Origin: Pseudomonadota bacterium
GTDB taxonomy: Bacteria; Pseudomonadota; Alphaproteobacteria; Rhizobiales; Methyloligellaceae
Length of the DNA: 7,059 nt
NCBI GenBank assembly: GCA_022567275.1
Contig: JADFHH010000085.1
Location: forward strand, 1-7,059
Direction: 5' to 3'
The notes under the pieces were generated by a model, which was not told where the DNA came from, did not search any database, and saw only the letters and a program-made list of their open reading frames with translations. Positions 6,407 through 7,059 of the stretch are shown here, piece by piece. The position numbers were made by a program, and so were the translations under genes. Every line of letters begins with the position of its first letter. Within the stretch, counting starts at the first letter, position 1.

Positions 6407-7059
6407 CTACCGCCTTACGCGGCGCGTGACGTGTCGCAAACATGACTGTTGAACCAAATCTGGCGGAAGCGACCGAATGATTGCATTGATATCCTCCAAA
6501 CATGCTCGCACCTGCAGATCCTTGACTTCCTGATGTTTTCTGATTTTCCATTCTTTGGAATTAAGCGGGACGGTGATATCGACCGTCGACCAGCGCTCGT
6601 CGGAAGGCCCTTCAAATTCGACCATCGCATTGATATCACCGCCAAAAAATGCGAAATATACAGCCCACAAGTGTGACGCCCTAAAGTGGACGAGGCGAAA
6701 TCTGTGAGAATTCGGTGTACATCTCCAGTTTTTCAGGTCCTCGTGCCGGACAAAGCCGTATCGTGCTATCATCCGGCGCGAATTCCTGGAAATACCGTCC
6801 TTCACGAATCGGACGGCTTCCCGAAAATTGAAGCGATCGACAATCGTGTTCGTACACACGTGGGCCAAGAGGTTGATGCCGATCTTTGTAAGCGCGCGTA
6901 GGACAAGCGATACATCGAAGCTAAATGAAATTGGCGCTCGTCCGGAGCCGAGAACAGATTCCATTTTAGTGAATTTCGAAGTCGGCGTGCACTTCTGGAT
7001 ACTCTCAAGCAACGATTTTCGGTCTTCGGGCGTCGAGTAGCGGCACTTGAAGTGCATTT
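6407..7059 (-). CDS. C-terminal part of an uncharacterised protein, possibly of an HNH-endonuclease-associated family (5' end beyond window)
   Basis: An open frame enters from the right edge and ends at TAG 6407. About 216 residues are visible; a Met codon sits at 7057, but the frame is open to the edge, so it is probably internal. Seen: LGSGRAPISFSFDVSLVLRA (37-56), KIGINLLAH (58-66), a FNFREAVRFVKDG stretch (76-88), and HRFRLVHF followed by WAVYFAFFGGDINAMVEFEGP (118-151). The last part looks like a beta-rich fold. It resembles, from memory, the region downstream of the HNH motif in uncharacterised alphaproteobacterial HNH proteins; no HNH motif lies in the visible part, so function is not assigned. 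Hand-sampled GC is about 43-53%, against about 60% or more in the core genes, which suggests acquired DNA. No membrane segment or signal peptide is visible. Confidence 0.6.
   Translation of the reverse strand, partial: MHFKCRYSTPEDRKSLLESIQKCTPTSKFTKMESVLGSGRAPISFSFDVSLVLRALTKIGINLLAHVCTNTIVDRFNFREAVRFVKDGISRNSRRMIARYGFVRHEDLKNWRCTPNSHRFRLVHFRASHLWAVYFAFFGGDINAMVEFEGPSDERWSTVDITVPLNSKEWKIRKHQEVKDLQVRACLEDINAIIRSLPPDLVQQSCLRHVTRRVRR

Noticed and set aside
6410..6422. Small CCGC/GCGG inverted repeat at the end of the accessory gene
   Set aside because: A 4-bp stem is expected by chance in GC-rich sequence.

Overview
The window looks like a piece of an alphaproteobacterial chromosome. It is GC-rich, roughly 60% or more in most hand-sampled lines. 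The HemB has the Asp-type (magnesium) metal site found in alphaproteobacteria and pseudomonads. The order hemB ... bpt next to a convergent parC 3' end resembles a linkage I recall from this class; that is from memory and was not searched.

Bases 1-5520 are ordinary core metabolism. A 3-hydroxyisobutyryl-CoA hydrolase/enoyl-CoA hydratase family gene (valine breakdown, minus strand, running off the left edge) diverges from a plus-strand series. That series is hemB (tetrapyrrole synthesis), a threonine ammonia-lyase with a C-terminal ACT domain starting one base after the hemB stop, an SLC13-type ion permease with two RCK_C-like cytosolic domains, and bpt (leucyl/arginyl transferase of the N-degron pathway) 15 bases after the permease. 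The permease appears to have its own promoter placed for a leaderless transcript, so the series is probably two transcription units: hemB-ilvA and permease-bpt.

Bases 5521-7059 are unusual. A minus-strand ORF ends 5 bases after bpt, and its last 120-130 codons are clearly the C-terminal tail of ParC (topoisomerase IV subunit A). The rest of ParC is absent. The reading frame instead joins in frame to about 74 codons resembling the N-terminal domain of a poorly described HNH-nuclease-associated family. A 7+7 bp inverted repeat lies on the junction. Upstream lies the C-terminal part of another lower-GC protein that may belong to the same HNH-associated family; it runs off the right edge. This looks like the edge of an accessory region that has replaced or displaced most of parC: an island boundary, a deletion scar or an assembly join. 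The chimera retains a plausible promoter and two competing starts, so it may be expressed.

I saw no tRNA, rRNA, CRISPR array, transposase or integrase in the window.
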